A DNA stretch of 34,531 bases from Chloroflexi bacterium UBA6077. GTDB lineage: Bacteria > Chloroflexota > UBA6077. The stretch lies in contig DIXP01000076.1 of the NCBI GenBank assembly GCA_002436065.1, positions 51,742 to 86,272 on the forward strand, read 5' to 3'. The translations under genes were made by a program, and so were the position numbers. Positions within the stretch are counted from its first letter, which is position 1, and each line of letters begins with the position of its first letter. Under the pieces are notes generated by a model that was not told where the DNA came from, made no database searches, and saw only the letters and a program-made list of their open reading frames with translations. Shown in pieces: positions 22,353-30,959 of the stretch.

Positions 22353-24299
22353 TTGCCGAAGCGCGGCATTGTGGCAGAGGACCTGTATCGGCTGCGGTAC
22401 GTGAGCGACCCTCAGGTCGCTCCGAACGGCGCCTGGGTGGCCTTTGCGGTCACCACCATAGATCGGGACGGGGAGCTATATCGCTCCACCATCCACCGGA
22501 TGCCGACAGCCGGTGGCACTCCGGAACCCATTGCAGAGGGCACGCACCCCAGGTGGAGCCCAGACGGCTGCAAGCTGGCCTACCTGCGAGAGAGGCAGGT
22601 GTGGACCTGGGAGTCAGGCAGCGATCCCCAGCAGTTGACTAACATCGCCGGTGTAGTAACTTCCCTTGCCTGGTCCCCCCTGGGCAACCAACTTGCGGTA
22701 GTTGCCAACGTGTCGCTACCTTCCGCACCCATCGGGCCGACGGAGGGGCTGCACCACATCACTCGTCTGAAGTACAAGGGCGACGGAGAGGGATTCATCT
22801 ACCAGCAGCGCCCCCAGCTCTTCCTGGTGGACGCCCAATCGGGGGAGGCCGGCCCCCTGACCAAAATCCCCTACGGCGCCACCAGTCCGGCATGGTCTCC
22901 TGACGGCAAGAAGCTGGCTTTCATCACCTCTCAGGAGGATCCGGATGGCAGCTGGGATCGCCAGGTGATGAGCATTCCACTAGATGGCAGGCAGCCTGAG
23001 CAGATCTGTGTCGCCATCGGCGCCCAGGAGCTCTCCTGGTCCCCGGATGGCCGATGGATCGCCTTCCGGGCGGCAGCCAGGGAGTACGATCCATCGGTGA
23101 ACTTCTGCCTCTGGATAGCTCCGGCGACCGGCGGCGATCCCATCAATCTGACGGCTAGCTACGATCGTTTCGTCGGCAACGACCGCACCCTGTGCGACTC
23201 TATGTGGGGGAGGATACCCCAGGGAGGGGTATGGTCCGCCGATAGCAGGACGATCTTCTTCCTCGCGGCAGACTGCGGTGAACAGCCGATCTGCCATGTT
23301 TCCGTGGAGGGTGGAGATGTCCACCGAGTGGCGCAGGGCGGACAGCCACGTGTCGTCTTCAACTTCAGCTACTGCCCGGCCACTGGTAGCTTCGTTTCCG
23401 CAGGTGGAACCCCGCTGATTCCCGGCGATCTCTGGCTCCTTCCGGAGGGCCGCCGCCTTACTACCGTGAACGACAATTGGCTGAGCGAAGTGGAGCTGTC
23501 GGACCCGGAGAGGCTGGAATGGCGGAGCAAGGACGGGACGCTGGTGGATGGATGGCTGCTCAAGCCTTTGGACTTCGACCCGTCGCACCGGTACCCGGCC
23601 ATCCTGGAAATCCACGGCGGACCCTATCGCCAGTACGGGCACGCCTTCTTTCATGAGTTGCAGCTGTTTGCGGCGCAGGGATACCTGGTGTTCTACCCCA
23701 ACCCCAGGGGAAGCCAGGGCTACGGCGAGGATTTCGCCCACGCCATTCACAGCGATTGGGGTCACCACGACTACGACGACCTGATGAGTGGGATGGACTA
23801 CCTGCTCTCCTTCGGCTATGTGGACGCCAGCAGGATGGGCGTCACGGGGGGCAGCTACGGGGGCTACATGACCAATTGGGTGGTCACGCAGACCGACCGC
23901 TTCGCGGCGGCGGTGACCGACCGAAGCGTATCCAACCTCTACAGCGCCTGCGGGACCTCGGACATCGCTTTCTCCTTCTTCGAGCCGATCTTCGGCACCG
24001 TTCGGGAGCCCGAGCAGGTGGCCTCCATGCTGAGGCAGTCACCCATTACCCATGTGACCAACGTGCGGACACCCACCCTGATCATGCACCAGATGGAAGA
24101 CCACGCCTGCCCCATGGAGCAGGCCGAGCAGTTCTACGCGGCGCTGAAGCGGCAGGGCACCACCACCGAGATGCTGCTGTTCCCCGGGGCCTGCCACGAG
24201 CTATCCCGCAGCGGTCCGCCCAGGTTGCGGCTGCAGCGGCTGCAATGGATGCAAGCCTGGTTCGCCAACTATTTGAAGGAGACATATGCTCATGTCTAA
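22353..24299 (+). CDS. S9 family serine peptidase (acylaminoacyl/prolyl oligopeptidase type)
   Basis: A two-domain peptidase of about 648 residues. The N-terminal half is a TolB-like beta-propeller with repeats such as PAWSPDGKKLAFI and LSWSPDGRWIAFR that limits access to short peptides. The C-terminal alpha/beta hydrolase (about 400-648) has the full triad: Ser501 in GGSYGGY, Asp583 in MEDHACPM and His615 in GACHELS. The HGGPYRQYG segment forms the oxyanion region. No signal peptide is present, so it should degrade peptides in the cytoplasm. I prefer the TTG at 22353 because GGAGG lies eight bases before it; the GTG at 22347 is too close to that site. Its stop overlaps the next gene by 14 bases, showing an operon. 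Confidence 0.93.
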   Translation: MPKRGIVAEDLYRLRYVSDPQVAPNGAWVAFAVTTIDRDGELYRSTIHRMPTAGGTPEPIAEGTHPRWSPDGCKLAYLRERQVWTWESGSDPQQLTNIAGVVTSLAWSPLGNQLAVVANVSLPSAPIGPTEGLHHITRLKYKGDGEGFIYQQRPQLFLVDAQSGEAGPLTKIPYGATSPAWSPDGKKLAFITSQEDPDGSWDRQVMSIPLDGRQPEQICVAIGAQELSWSPDGRWIAFRAAAREYDPSVNFCLWIAPATGGDPINLTASYDRFVGNDRTLCDSMWGRIPQGGVWSADSRTIFFLAADCGEQPICHVSVEGGDVHRVAQGGQPRVVFNFSYCPATGSFVSAGGTPLIPGDLWLLPEGRRLTTVNDNWLSEVELSDPERLEWRSKDGTLVDGWLLKPLDFDPSHRYPAILEIHGGPYRQYGHAFFHELQLFAAQGYLVFYPNPRGSQGYGEDFAHAIHSDWGHHDYDDLMSGMDYLLSFGYVDASRMGVTGGSYGGYMTNWVVTQTDRFAAAVTDRSVSNLYSACGTSDIAFSFFEPIFGTVREPEQVASMLRQSPITHVTNVRTPTLIMHQMEDHACPMEQAEQFYAALKRQGTTTEMLLFPGACHELSRSGPPRLRLQRLQWMQAWFANYLKETYAHV

Positions 24300-25281
24300 A
24301 AGTACACTCTTGCTTTCTGAACAGGACGTTGCCAACTGTATCGAGATGAACGAAGTGGTCGAGATTGTCCAGCAGACATTCAGGGCCCACGGTGAGGGCC
24401 AGGTGGTCATGCCAGCCAAGATCACCCTGGACATCCGATCCATGGGGCACGAGTACTGGAGCAACGCCATGCCGGCCTACATCGCTCCCCTGGAAGCCGT
24501 GGGGATCAAGTGGGCCGGCGGCTTCGCCGAGAACCCCTCACGATACGGTCTCCCTTACGTCATGGCCACCATATTGATGCAGGATCCGGACACCGGCTAC
24601 CTGAGGGCAGTCATGGACGGACGGCACATCACTAACCTCCGTACGGGAGCGGCCGCGGCGGTGTCCGCCAGCTACAGCATGGCATCGAGCGCCAGCAAAG
24701 TCGCCATAATCGGGGCAGGTACCCAGGGTCGGACCAGCCTCCAGGCACTGATGCAGATCACCAAGCTGTCCGAGGCAAGGGCGCAGGACGCCCTGCCAGG
24801 TGCAGCGGAGCGATATGCCAACGACATGCAGGGCAAGCTCGGGCTGCCGGTGAAGGCATGCAAGACCGTGCAGGAAGCAGTGGAGGGAGCCGACATCGTC
24901 ATCACGGCGACCCCGGCCAACGCGCCGCTGGTGCGAGACGAGTGGCTCAAGCCGGGAGTCACCGCGGTATCCCTCGGCTCGTACCAGGAGTTCGATGACC
25001 AGTTCGTGCTGAAGGCCGACCGGATCATCGTCGACAGCTGGGCGCAATGCAGCCACAGAGGCGAGCTAGCCCGACTGGTGGAGAGCGGGAAGATGGGCCG
25101 CGAGAAGGTGGACGCCGAGCTGGGCGAGGTAGCCACGGGCAAGAAGCCAGGCCGCGGCAGCAACGAGGAAAGGGTGCTGGTGGTGCCCATCGGCCTCGGC
25201 TCCCTGGACATCGCCGTGGCTTCGCTAGTGTACAAGCGAGCCCTCGAGAAGGGACTCGGAGGCCACTTCTCCTTCATGTAA
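24286..25281 (+). CDS. Ornithine cyclodeaminase/mu-crystallin family enzyme
   Basis: A 331-residue NAD(P)-dependent enzyme of the OCD/mu-crystallin family. The substrate-arginine region reads NLRTGAAAAVSASYSMA and the Rossmann fold reads VAIIGAGTQGRTSLQAL (about 137-153). Relatives act as ornithine cyclodeaminase, alanine dehydrogenase, ketimine reductase or opine-type dehydrogenase, and sequence alone does not separate them here. The start ATG lies inside the last codons of the S9 peptidase, four bases after AAGGAG; the ATG at 24292 is a close alternative. Being last in an uptake, deglutamylation and peptidase operon, it probably processes a released amino acid or imine. A strong terminator follows. 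Confidence 0.9.
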   Translation: MLMSKSTLLLSEQDVANCIEMNEVVEIVQQTFRAHGEGQVVMPAKITLDIRSMGHEYWSNAMPAYIAPLEAVGIKWAGGFAENPSRYGLPYVMATILMQDPDTGYLRAVMDGRHITNLRTGAAAAVSASYSMASSASKVAIIGAGTQGRTSLQALMQITKLSEARAQDALPGAAERYANDMQGKLGLPVKACKTVQEAVEGADIVITATPANAPLVRDEWLKPGVTAVSLGSYQEFDDQFVLKADRIIVDSWAQCSHRGELARLVESGKMGREKVDAELGEVATGKKPGRGSNEERVLVVPIGLGSLDIAVASLVYKRALEKGLGGHFSFM

Positions 25282-25309
25282 CGTCCGCAATACCTCCCCC
25301 ACCTACTAT

Positions 25310-25347
25310 GGCGAGCCCCTTCCGCTAACCCTTGGAAGGGGCTCGCC
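25310..25347 (+). terminator. Strong terminator of the peptide-uptake operon
   Basis: GGCGAGCCCCTTCC (25310-25323) pairs perfectly with GGAAGGGGCTCGCC (25334-25347) around a 10-base loop, then ATTTCTCCCGTCTT. Confidence 0.8.
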
Positions 25348-25435
25348 ATTTCTCCCGTCTTCACTGGATTTCTGATAGTTGAAGATGCTACGCTAGGACC
25401 GGAAGCAACATGCAAGATAAGCGGAGGGACAGGAG

Positions 25436-27145
25436 ATGCCTCAGCAGCAACCGGAGACGGTCCACGGCGGCAAGATGGCACTCGGTAGCCACCAAGCTGC
25501 CTTCCTCCAGGAATTGAAGGAGATCGACAGGGCTCAGGCAGCTGAGCGAATATGGGCACAGGACCCCAGGCTGTGGAAGGACGAGGCCAGCCATGTGCAG
25601 GAGATCGGCGAGCGGCTGGGCTGGCTCTCGGTGATCGACGATATGCGCAAGCATGTGGCGGAGATGGAGGGCTTTGCCAACGAAGTGAGAGAGGCCAGCA
25701 TCAGCCACGTCGTGCTGTGCGGCATGGGGGGCTCCAGCCTCTGTCCGGAGGTGATCCGGCTCACCTTCGGCAGTGCCACAGGCTACCCCAAGCTGTGCGT
25801 CCTGGACTCTACCGATCCCTCGACCATCGCCGCAGTTGCAGAGGAGGCGGAACCGGAACGAAGCCTCTACCTGATCGCCAGCAAGTCCGGCGGCACGATC
25901 GAGGTGGACTCCCTCTACCGGTACTTTTACGACCGCTCGCAAGCAGCACTGGGAGAAAGGTCTGGGCTACAGTTCGCAGCCATCACCGATCCCGGCACCG
26001 GGCTTCACAGGCTGGCTCAGGAGCGAGGCTTCCGAAAGGTCTTCCTCAATCCGCCCGATATCGGCGGGCGCTACTCCGCCCTCTCCCTGTTCGGATTGGT
26101 GCCGGCGGCGCTGTTGGGGCTGGACGTGACGAGGCTGCTGGACCGGGCGCAGGCCATGGCACAGGCTTGCGCCGCTGGAGTTCCGGCCGACGCCAATCCC
26201 GGGGTGTGGCTGGGGACGGCCATGGGCACCATGGCGCGAGCCGGTCGAGATAAGCTGACTCTGATGACGTCCCCCAGTATCGACAGCTTCGGGCTGTGGA
26301 TAGAGCAGTTGATCGCAGAGAGCACTGGCAAGGAGGGCAAGGGCATCGTACCGGTCGTCGGCGAACCGCTCGGCGCTCCCGGGACATATGGAGAGGACCG
26401 CTACTTTGTCTATGTACGGTTGGAAGGAGACGACAACGACACCCTGGACCAAATGGCTGGTCAACTGGAAGCAGCAGGTCAGCCTGTGGTCACACTGTAT
26501 CTTCAGGACTGCTACGACCTGGGTGCCGAGTTCTTCCGGTGGGAATTCGCCACCGCGATAGCCGGAGCAATGCTGAAGATCGACCCCTTCGACCAGCCGA
26601 ACGTACAGGAGAGCAAGGACAACACATCTCGAGTCCTGGCCCAATTCCAGGCCACCGGAGCCCTCCCAACGGAGCCGCCGGATCTGCTGAAGGACGGACT
26701 AGAGCTGTACGGATCCAAGGAGGAGAGTCTGGAGAAAGCGCTGAAGGGCTTCGTGGGCGGGGCAGGAGCAGGCGACTACTTCGCCATCGTGGCCTACCTG
26801 CCGGCCGCCGAACCGGTGGAGGCGGCCATGGCGACGCTCCGCGAGATGCTGAGAAACCGAACGGGGCTGGCCACAACCCTGGGGTACGGCCCGCGCTTCC
26901 TGCACTCGACCGGCCAACTGCATAAAGGCGGACCGAACAGCGGCCTGTTCCTCCAATTCACGGCCCAGGAGAAGGTCTCGGTGCCGATCCCCGGCAAGCC
27001 CTACGATTTCGGCACCCTCAAGCGGGCTCAGGCGACCGGCGATTGGCAGGCGCTCAAGCAGCACGGGCGGCGAGCTCTGTGGGTACACCTGGGCACGGAC
27101 ATTGCGGCCGACCTGCAGAAGGTAGTTGACGCGCTGCGAGGGTAG
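25436..27145 (+). CDS. pgi: Glucose-6-phosphate isomerase, Tal-Pgi type
   Basis: This 569-residue protein has the two SIS sugar-isomerase domains of glucose-6-phosphate isomerase, which interconverts glucose 6-phosphate and fructose 6-phosphate. Visible are CGMGGSSLCPEV (about 99-110), the phosphate loop SKSGGTIE (about 152-159), the WIEQLIAESTGKEGKG segment with the catalytic Glu region, and GPRFLHSTGQLHKGGPNSG near the C-terminus. The last motif is typical of the isomerase half of transaldolase-isomerase fusions, but no transaldolase domain is attached. It begins about 15 residues before conserved sequence, with CGGAGGG upstream of the ATG. Mannose-6-phosphate isomerase follows after a 115-base repeat-bearing gap, so both feed the fructose 6-phosphate pool. 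Confidence 0.93.
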   Translation: MPQQQPETVHGGKMALGSHQAAFLQELKEIDRAQAAERIWAQDPRLWKDEASHVQEIGERLGWLSVIDDMRKHVAEMEGFANEVREASISHVVLCGMGGSSLCPEVIRLTFGSATGYPKLCVLDSTDPSTIAAVAEEAEPERSLYLIASKSGGTIEVDSLYRYFYDRSQAALGERSGLQFAAITDPGTGLHRLAQERGFRKVFLNPPDIGGRYSALSLFGLVPAALLGLDVTRLLDRAQAMAQACAAGVPADANPGVWLGTAMGTMARAGRDKLTLMTSPSIDSFGLWIEQLIAESTGKEGKGIVPVVGEPLGAPGTYGEDRYFVYVRLEGDDNDTLDQMAGQLEAAGQPVVTLYLQDCYDLGAEFFRWEFATAIAGAMLKIDPFDQPNVQESKDNTSRVLAQFQATGALPTEPPDLLKDGLELYGSKEESLEKALKGFVGGAGAGDYFAIVAYLPAAEPVEAAMATLREMLRNRTGLATTLGYGPRFLHSTGQLHKGGPNSGLFLQFTAQEKVSVPIPGKPYDFGTLKRAQATGDWQALKQHGRRALWVHLGTDIAADLQKVVDALRG

Positions 27146-27167
27146 GTTTGACAAGGTACATTAGCCA

Positions 27168-27242
27168 ACCACGGAGACACCAAATACACGGGGGATTCAC
27201 AGAAAGCTTTGTGCCACTCCGTGCTCTCCGTGTCTCCGTGGT
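27168..27242. repeat. Inverted repeat between pgi and manA
   Basis: ACCACGGAGACAC (27168-27180) is matched by GTGTCTCCGTGGT (27230-27242) 49 bases later, with inner CGGAG/CTCCG echoes. It fills most of the gap between two same-strand genes and resembles dispersed intergenic repeats with ACCACGGAGACAC ends. Confidence 0.65.
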
Positions 27243-27259
27243 GAGTTGGAGTTGATACT

Positions 27260-28372
27260 ATGGCGCAACAGAACTCTCTTCCTCTATACCCTCTGAGGCT
27301 AGCCGCCGAGGCGAAGGAAAAGGTGTGGGGGGGAACCAGGATTCACAAGCTGTTCCCCAGTCTGCCCCAGACGCAGGGTCCCCTGGGAGAGGTGTGGATC
27401 GTGTGGGAGGGCCTCACGATACAGAACGGACCGTTTCAGGGGATTACCCTGGCAGAGTTGGCCGGGCAGGAACCGGCAGCCCTGCTGGGATCCAATCTCG
27501 CGGGGCAACCACAACAGGCGTTTCCGCTGCTGCTGAAGTTCATCGACGCCCAGGAGACCCTCTCCGTCCAGGTGCACCCGGACGACAGCTACGCCCAGGC
27601 GAGGGAGAATCAGCCATTTGGAAAGACCGAGTTCTGGTACGTCCTGGATGCGGCGCCGGGGGCGCAGATCATCTACGGCACCAATGCCGAGATGACGGCG
27701 GGGGAGATGAGGCGTGCGGTGGCCGAGGGGAAGTTGACGGAGCATCTCCAATCCGTGCTGGTCTCCACCGGGGACGTGATCCTGCTCCGCGCCGGCACCA
27801 TCCACGCCTTGGGCGAGGGAATAGTGGTGTACGAGCTGCAGCAGTCATCGGACCTGACCTACCGGCTGTTCGACTGGAACCGGGTCCCCGTGGGCGGCGT
27901 CGTGCGAGAGCTGCACGTGGACAAGTCGCTGGACGTGGCGGATCTGGAACCGAAGAAGGCGAAGAAGGTCCAGCCGGTGTCGCTGCTAGAGGGAGCGAAC
28001 ACCCAACGGCTGTTGTGCGCCTGCCGCTACTTCGCCGCAGAGCTGCTGGAACTGACGGCGCCCTTCTTCCAGGATACCCGCGGCACCAGCTTCCAGCTCC
28101 TTACCCTGCTGGAGGGCTCGTGCGACCTGGTGTACTCGCCGGTCGATCGAACGCGAATGGATGCCGGCGACACCCTCTTGCTGCCGGCCGGCCTGGATGG
28201 CCACGAGATCCGGCCCCTTAGTAAGAGCTGCGTCCTGATCAAGGGCTACGTCCCCGACCTGATGGAAGACGTGGTGCGGCCGCTTCTGGCTCGCGGGGTT
28301 CCCGAGGAGATGATCCTCCAGCTAGGGGGTGATCCCAAGGACTCCGATCTGGCGCCGCTACTGTTGGGATAG
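27260..28372 (+). CDS. manA: Mannose-6-phosphate isomerase, class I
   Basis: This zinc cupin enzyme interconverts mannose 6-phosphate and fructose 6-phosphate, feeding GDP-mannose for glycan synthesis or mannose use. The 370-residue protein shows the zinc ligands in VQVHPDDSYA (about 99-108), the KTEFWYVL segment with the ligand Glu, and GTIHALGEGIVVYELQQSSDLTYRLFDWNR in two overlapping stretches holding the third His and the active-site Arg. The N-terminus (LRLAAEAKEKVWGG) is typical. The C-terminal third is a second, degenerate cupin half. The start has a GGAG site. The upstream pgi gene makes metabolic sense as a partner. Low-molecular-weight ManA forms like this are common in Gram-positive-type lineages. 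Confidence 0.93.
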   Translation: MAQQNSLPLYPLRLAAEAKEKVWGGTRIHKLFPSLPQTQGPLGEVWIVWEGLTIQNGPFQGITLAELAGQEPAALLGSNLAGQPQQAFPLLLKFIDAQETLSVQVHPDDSYAQARENQPFGKTEFWYVLDAAPGAQIIYGTNAEMTAGEMRRAVAEGKLTEHLQSVLVSTGDVILLRAGTIHALGEGIVVYELQQSSDLTYRLFDWNRVPVGGVVRELHVDKSLDVADLEPKKAKKVQPVSLLEGANTQRLLCACRYFAAELLELTAPFFQDTRGTSFQLLTLLEGSCDLVYSPVDRTRMDAGDTLLLPAGLDGHEIRPLSKSCVLIKGYVPDLMEDVVRPLLARGVPEEMILQLGGDPKDSDLAPLLLG

Positions 28373-28537
28373 CGACCGCCCCCGCCACCGCAGAGCCCGA
28401 ATACGATGAGCATATGGCTGAGGCAATGCCGCTATGGCTTTACCATCCCGCTCTCAGTATCGCGTTGTTTACGTCTTAGTGCCGTCGAATAAGGCCATGT
28501 GTGCTCCTGTTATTGGCGAATGAGTCCTCTCTATGGC

Positions 28538-28566
28538 TTGCATTATCGCTTGGCGAGGACTATGAT
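28538..28566 (+). promoter_or_regulatory. Promoter of the small hypothetical gene
   Basis: TTGCAT (28538-28543) and TATGAT (28561-28566) are separated by exactly 17 bases, 40 bases upstream of the ATG at 28606. Confidence 0.6.
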
Positions 28567-28605
28567 GTAGGATAGATAGACTAGTAAGCAGCGGAGAAGT
28601 CAGCC

Positions 28606-28914
28606 ATGCCGCAGCTCAACAAGGTATTGACAGAATCCGATCTTGCCTCGGCAAGGGCACCAGCAGCGATGGACCTCACCCCCTATCTAGGCATTATCGA
28701 CGACATCACTCGGCAAGGCGGGGTTGGTGGTGTGCTGACGCTCGCATTGGGCGAGAGCCAGAGGACAGAAAAACGGCGACTCAGCCTCGCGGCAAAGCAG
28801 CGGGGGTACCACTTGACCTGGCGAAAGTCTCCCGTCGGGGAGCTCCGTTTCGTCCTATCTCCCCCTGGCAGGCCGGCGCCGGGCGGCCGGCGCCGGCGCT
28901 CCACCCGAGGCTGA
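28606..28914 (+). CDS. Small hypothetical basic protein
   Basis: A 102-residue protein I do not recognise by name. After a Ser/Ala-rich start, residues 24-85 look folded: LTPYLGIIDDITRQGGVGGV, a hydrophobic strand, then EKRRLSLAAKQRGYHLTWRK and GELRFVLSP. The pattern of an arginine-rich helix followed by a beta hairpin resembles small proteins I associate with Chloroflexota genomes, possibly nucleic-acid binding; this is inference. The last 15 residues (PGRPAPGGRRRRSTRG) come from a GC-rich palindromic stretch and may be poorly conserved. A well-spaced promoter and a terminator flank it, which argues that it is real. Confidence 0.65.
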   Translation: MPQLNKVLTESDLASARAPAAMDLTPYLGIIDDITRQGGVGGVLTLALGESQRTEKRRLSLAAKQRGYHLTWRKSPVGELRFVLSPPGRPAPGGRRRRSTRG

Positions 28915-28921
28915 TGGCTCT

Positions 28922-28957
28922 GTTTGGGCCTGCCCGAGGATTCGGGCAGGCCCAAAC
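28922..28957. terminator. Strong bidirectional terminator
   Basis: A perfect 16-bp stem (GTTTGGGCCTGCCCGA with its complement, loop GGAT) lies between two convergent genes, and its outer end abuts the stop of the glutaredoxin gene. Confidence 0.8.
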
Positions 28958-28958
28958 C

Positions 28959-29495
28959 TTAGAGTACGACTTCGAACCGCAGAGTCCTGTCACCTCTCGT
29001 CGCCACCAGGGCCAGGCGTGAACCAGCGGTGAGGCTCTCCAAGACCTTCTCCAGATCCGCGGCGTTGCTGATGGGGCGGAGGTTCGCCTCGGTCACGATG
29101 TCCCCTGGTTTCACTCCCGCCCGTTCAGCCGGAGAGCCGGGGGCTACCTTCCCAACAAAGGCACCAAAGACCGGCAGTGACCCAGCCTTCATCGCCATGC
29201 GGCTGGCGTCGGCGATGCTCAGGCCGAGGGCAGGTCTCTTCTGGGATGCCTTATTTACCTGGGATGCCTTATTCACCAACATCTGCATCCGCTGAGGGTC
29301 GAAGCCCACTACCACCTGGTCGTCGATAGCGACCACGGGCACGCCCCGCTGGCCGGACCTCTGTACCATCTCAGCCGCCGCGGCAGGATCGCGAGTTACA
29401 TCCACCTCTCGGTAATGCACTCCTATCTGCGAAAGGAACTCTTTCGCCTTCGTGCACCAGGGTCAGGTGGGAGTCGTGTAGACGATCACGTTCAC
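28959..29495 (-). CDS. Glutaredoxin-PDZ selenoprotein, in-frame TGA read as Sec11
   Basis: Read through one TGA (29465-29463), this is a 178-residue protein. A glutaredoxin-like domain (1-77) begins VIVYTTPT-U-PWCTKAK: Sec11 stands where glutaredoxins of the NrdH/YruB type have the first Cys of C-P-W-C, and Cys14 is kept. The cis-Pro region GVPVVAIDD is intact. After a short linker with a duplicated VNKASQ, a PDZ domain (about 100-178) follows, with GKVAPGSPAERAGVKPGDIV. No signal peptide or membrane helix is present, so it should be cytoplasmic; the PDZ may recruit a partner or substrate. The GTG start at 29495 follows GAGAGGTGAG at good spacing. A call from the ATG at 29420 would lose the whole redox motif. 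An ordinary stop is the alternative, but the Sec reading matches the other redoxin in this window. Confidence 0.85.
29429..29447 (-). promoter_or_regulatory. Candidate bacterial SECIS hairpin for Sec11
   Basis: On the minus strand GCGAAAG pairs perfectly with CTTTCGC around AGTTC. The stem starts 16 bases after the UGA, and loop bases G24 and U25 are close to the G23/U24 arrangement known for the E. coli fdhF element. Confidence 0.7.
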
Positions 29496-29754
29496 AGTCT
29501 CACCTCTCGATGCGGGAGAGCCCGCTTCTTCAGCTGAATCCTACCACTGCTTCAGTCTATTTCAAGATGGCCATCACCACTCATCACTCGAAGTTGGCAC
29601 AAGGGCTGCGTTTGTCCTGCGGAACGAGAACTTGGGACGAGGGAGCAGCGATATCGCGCCCGCGACGGCCTGAGGGAGCACCCGCGACGGGGACGCTGCT
29701 GTCTCCCGAGGATTGGACATAACCGTGGTGACCAAGATACGGGGGATCATTCCG

Positions 29755-30906
29755 ATGATGGGTCGGCTGGCCGCGGTGCCGGCTCTCCTGATGCTGTTCG
29801 CGGCAGCGCTACCAATTGGTGACGCGAACGCAGCACCTTCAGCAGCGGACGAATGGACCGGAAACGACTCTTATCGAATCGACTTTGTCGGCCGAGACGG
29901 TCCCAACGGCACCGACCACTACCGAGCAACCCTGGATTGGGGCGCCTCCTTCTTCGCCATCGGTGCGGAGACCATACCGCTGCTACCCGCGGAGCAATCG
30001 GTGAACATGGTGATGGATGGATACAGGGCCACTTTTCCGGGCCGGCCTCTCGAAGATATACAGCCCGGCGACTCCTTCGACTTCTACGTACCCATGGGGA
30101 CGGTAGTGGCCACCGAGTGGCGGATCCGGGGTGCAATCACGGAGTATCGGTCACTGCGGGGGGACGACCTGGTGACCTACACCAATCCCAACTACCCCAT
30201 CAAACACCGGTTGACTCGTCCGGAGGACACGGGCAAGACCGAGGTGCTGGTGAACCTGGAGGTAGAGCCGGAGCCCGAGGAGCTTGCGCAGGCCCTCTAC
30301 GGGAGGGACGATCCCAACTTCAGCCCAGACTACCTGCAGTTGAGACGTGCAAAGGAGATCCTGGACAAGCAGACCCAGGTGGCGACAATCAACACCACCA
30401 GGGCTCACATCGACGACTTCCTGGAGATCAGGGACAGCGGCAAGGCCTCAGGCCAGACGGAGGATGGGTTGCAAGTCTACTGGTTCGAGTCCAACGGGAC
30501 GGCCATGCCCATCTTTCGGGTGGACGACGGCATAGGCGACGAAACCGATCCCAGCCTGTTCCCCTCGCCCAGCCGCGTCTACTACTACAAGGACGGGGTG
30601 GTCCGGACCTACCAGCGGTCCAAGGACACCACCATGTTGAGTGGACGGCAGCCCAACACTGAGGAATGGGCGAAGGTGTACGGTGAATGGGGCCAGATGG
30701 AGTCGCCGCCGACGCGGTGGGAGGTGGGTCAGCCGGAGCAGGATGCGCAGGCGGATGAATTGAAGCAGCTGGGCATCACGGTGCTCCGTTTCCAGCCGAA
30801 GGAGCCTCCCAAGGGCAACTTCCTCACCCAGGCGCTGGACGCCCTGCTGGGTCTGATGAAGCGGGAGAGTGACCAGGGAAGCGACCAGGAGAGCCCATCA
30901 GAATAG
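29755..30906 (+). CDS. Secreted protein of unknown function
   Basis: I do not recognise the family. The product starts with a signal peptide (MMGRLAAVPALLMLFAAALP, likely cleaved after DANA). About 355 mature residues follow with no further membrane segment. Visible features are a beta-rich first half (YRIDFVGRDGPNGTDHYRAT, then VPMGTVVATEWRIRG), an acidic region EPEPEELAQAL, a YYYKDGVVRTYQRS strand, and a charged C-terminal tail ending in Glu/Ser/Gln. No catalytic motif is evident. I start at the ATG at 29755, nine bases after GGGGG; the frame is open back to a TTG at 29713, which would lengthen the signal peptide. It is a single-gene unit followed by a hairpin at 30918. Confidence 0.75.
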   Translation: MMGRLAAVPALLMLFAAALPIGDANAAPSAADEWTGNDSYRIDFVGRDGPNGTDHYRATLDWGASFFAIGAETIPLLPAEQSVNMVMDGYRATFPGRPLEDIQPGDSFDFYVPMGTVVATEWRIRGAITEYRSLRGDDLVTYTNPNYPIKHRLTRPEDTGKTEVLVNLEVEPEPEELAQALYGRDDPNFSPDYLQLRRAKEILDKQTQVATINTTRAHIDDFLEIRDSGKASGQTEDGLQVYWFESNGTAMPIFRVDDGIGDETDPSLFPSPSRVYYYKDGVVRTYQRSKDTTMLSGRQPNTEEWAKVYGEWGQMESPPTRWEVGQPEQDAQADELKQLGITVLRFQPKEPPKGNFLTQALDALLGLMKRESDQGSDQESPSE

Positions 30907-30917
30907 CCTGCATACAC

Positions 30918-30959
30918 GGCCGGGCTGACTACGGCCAGGCTAAAGTGGTTAGCCCGGCC
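30918..30959 (+). terminator. Hairpin after the secreted-protein gene
   Basis: GGCCGGGCT (30918-30926) pairs perfectly with AGCCCGGCC (30951-30959) across 24 bases, 12 bases past the stop. No T-run follows. The remaining spacer to 31239 shows no gene. Confidence 0.5.

Noticed and set aside
28866..28900. A terminator in the GC-rich palindrome at the end of the small hypothetical gene
   Set aside because: It lies inside the coding frame with no T-run. The hairpin at 28922-28957 is the better terminator.
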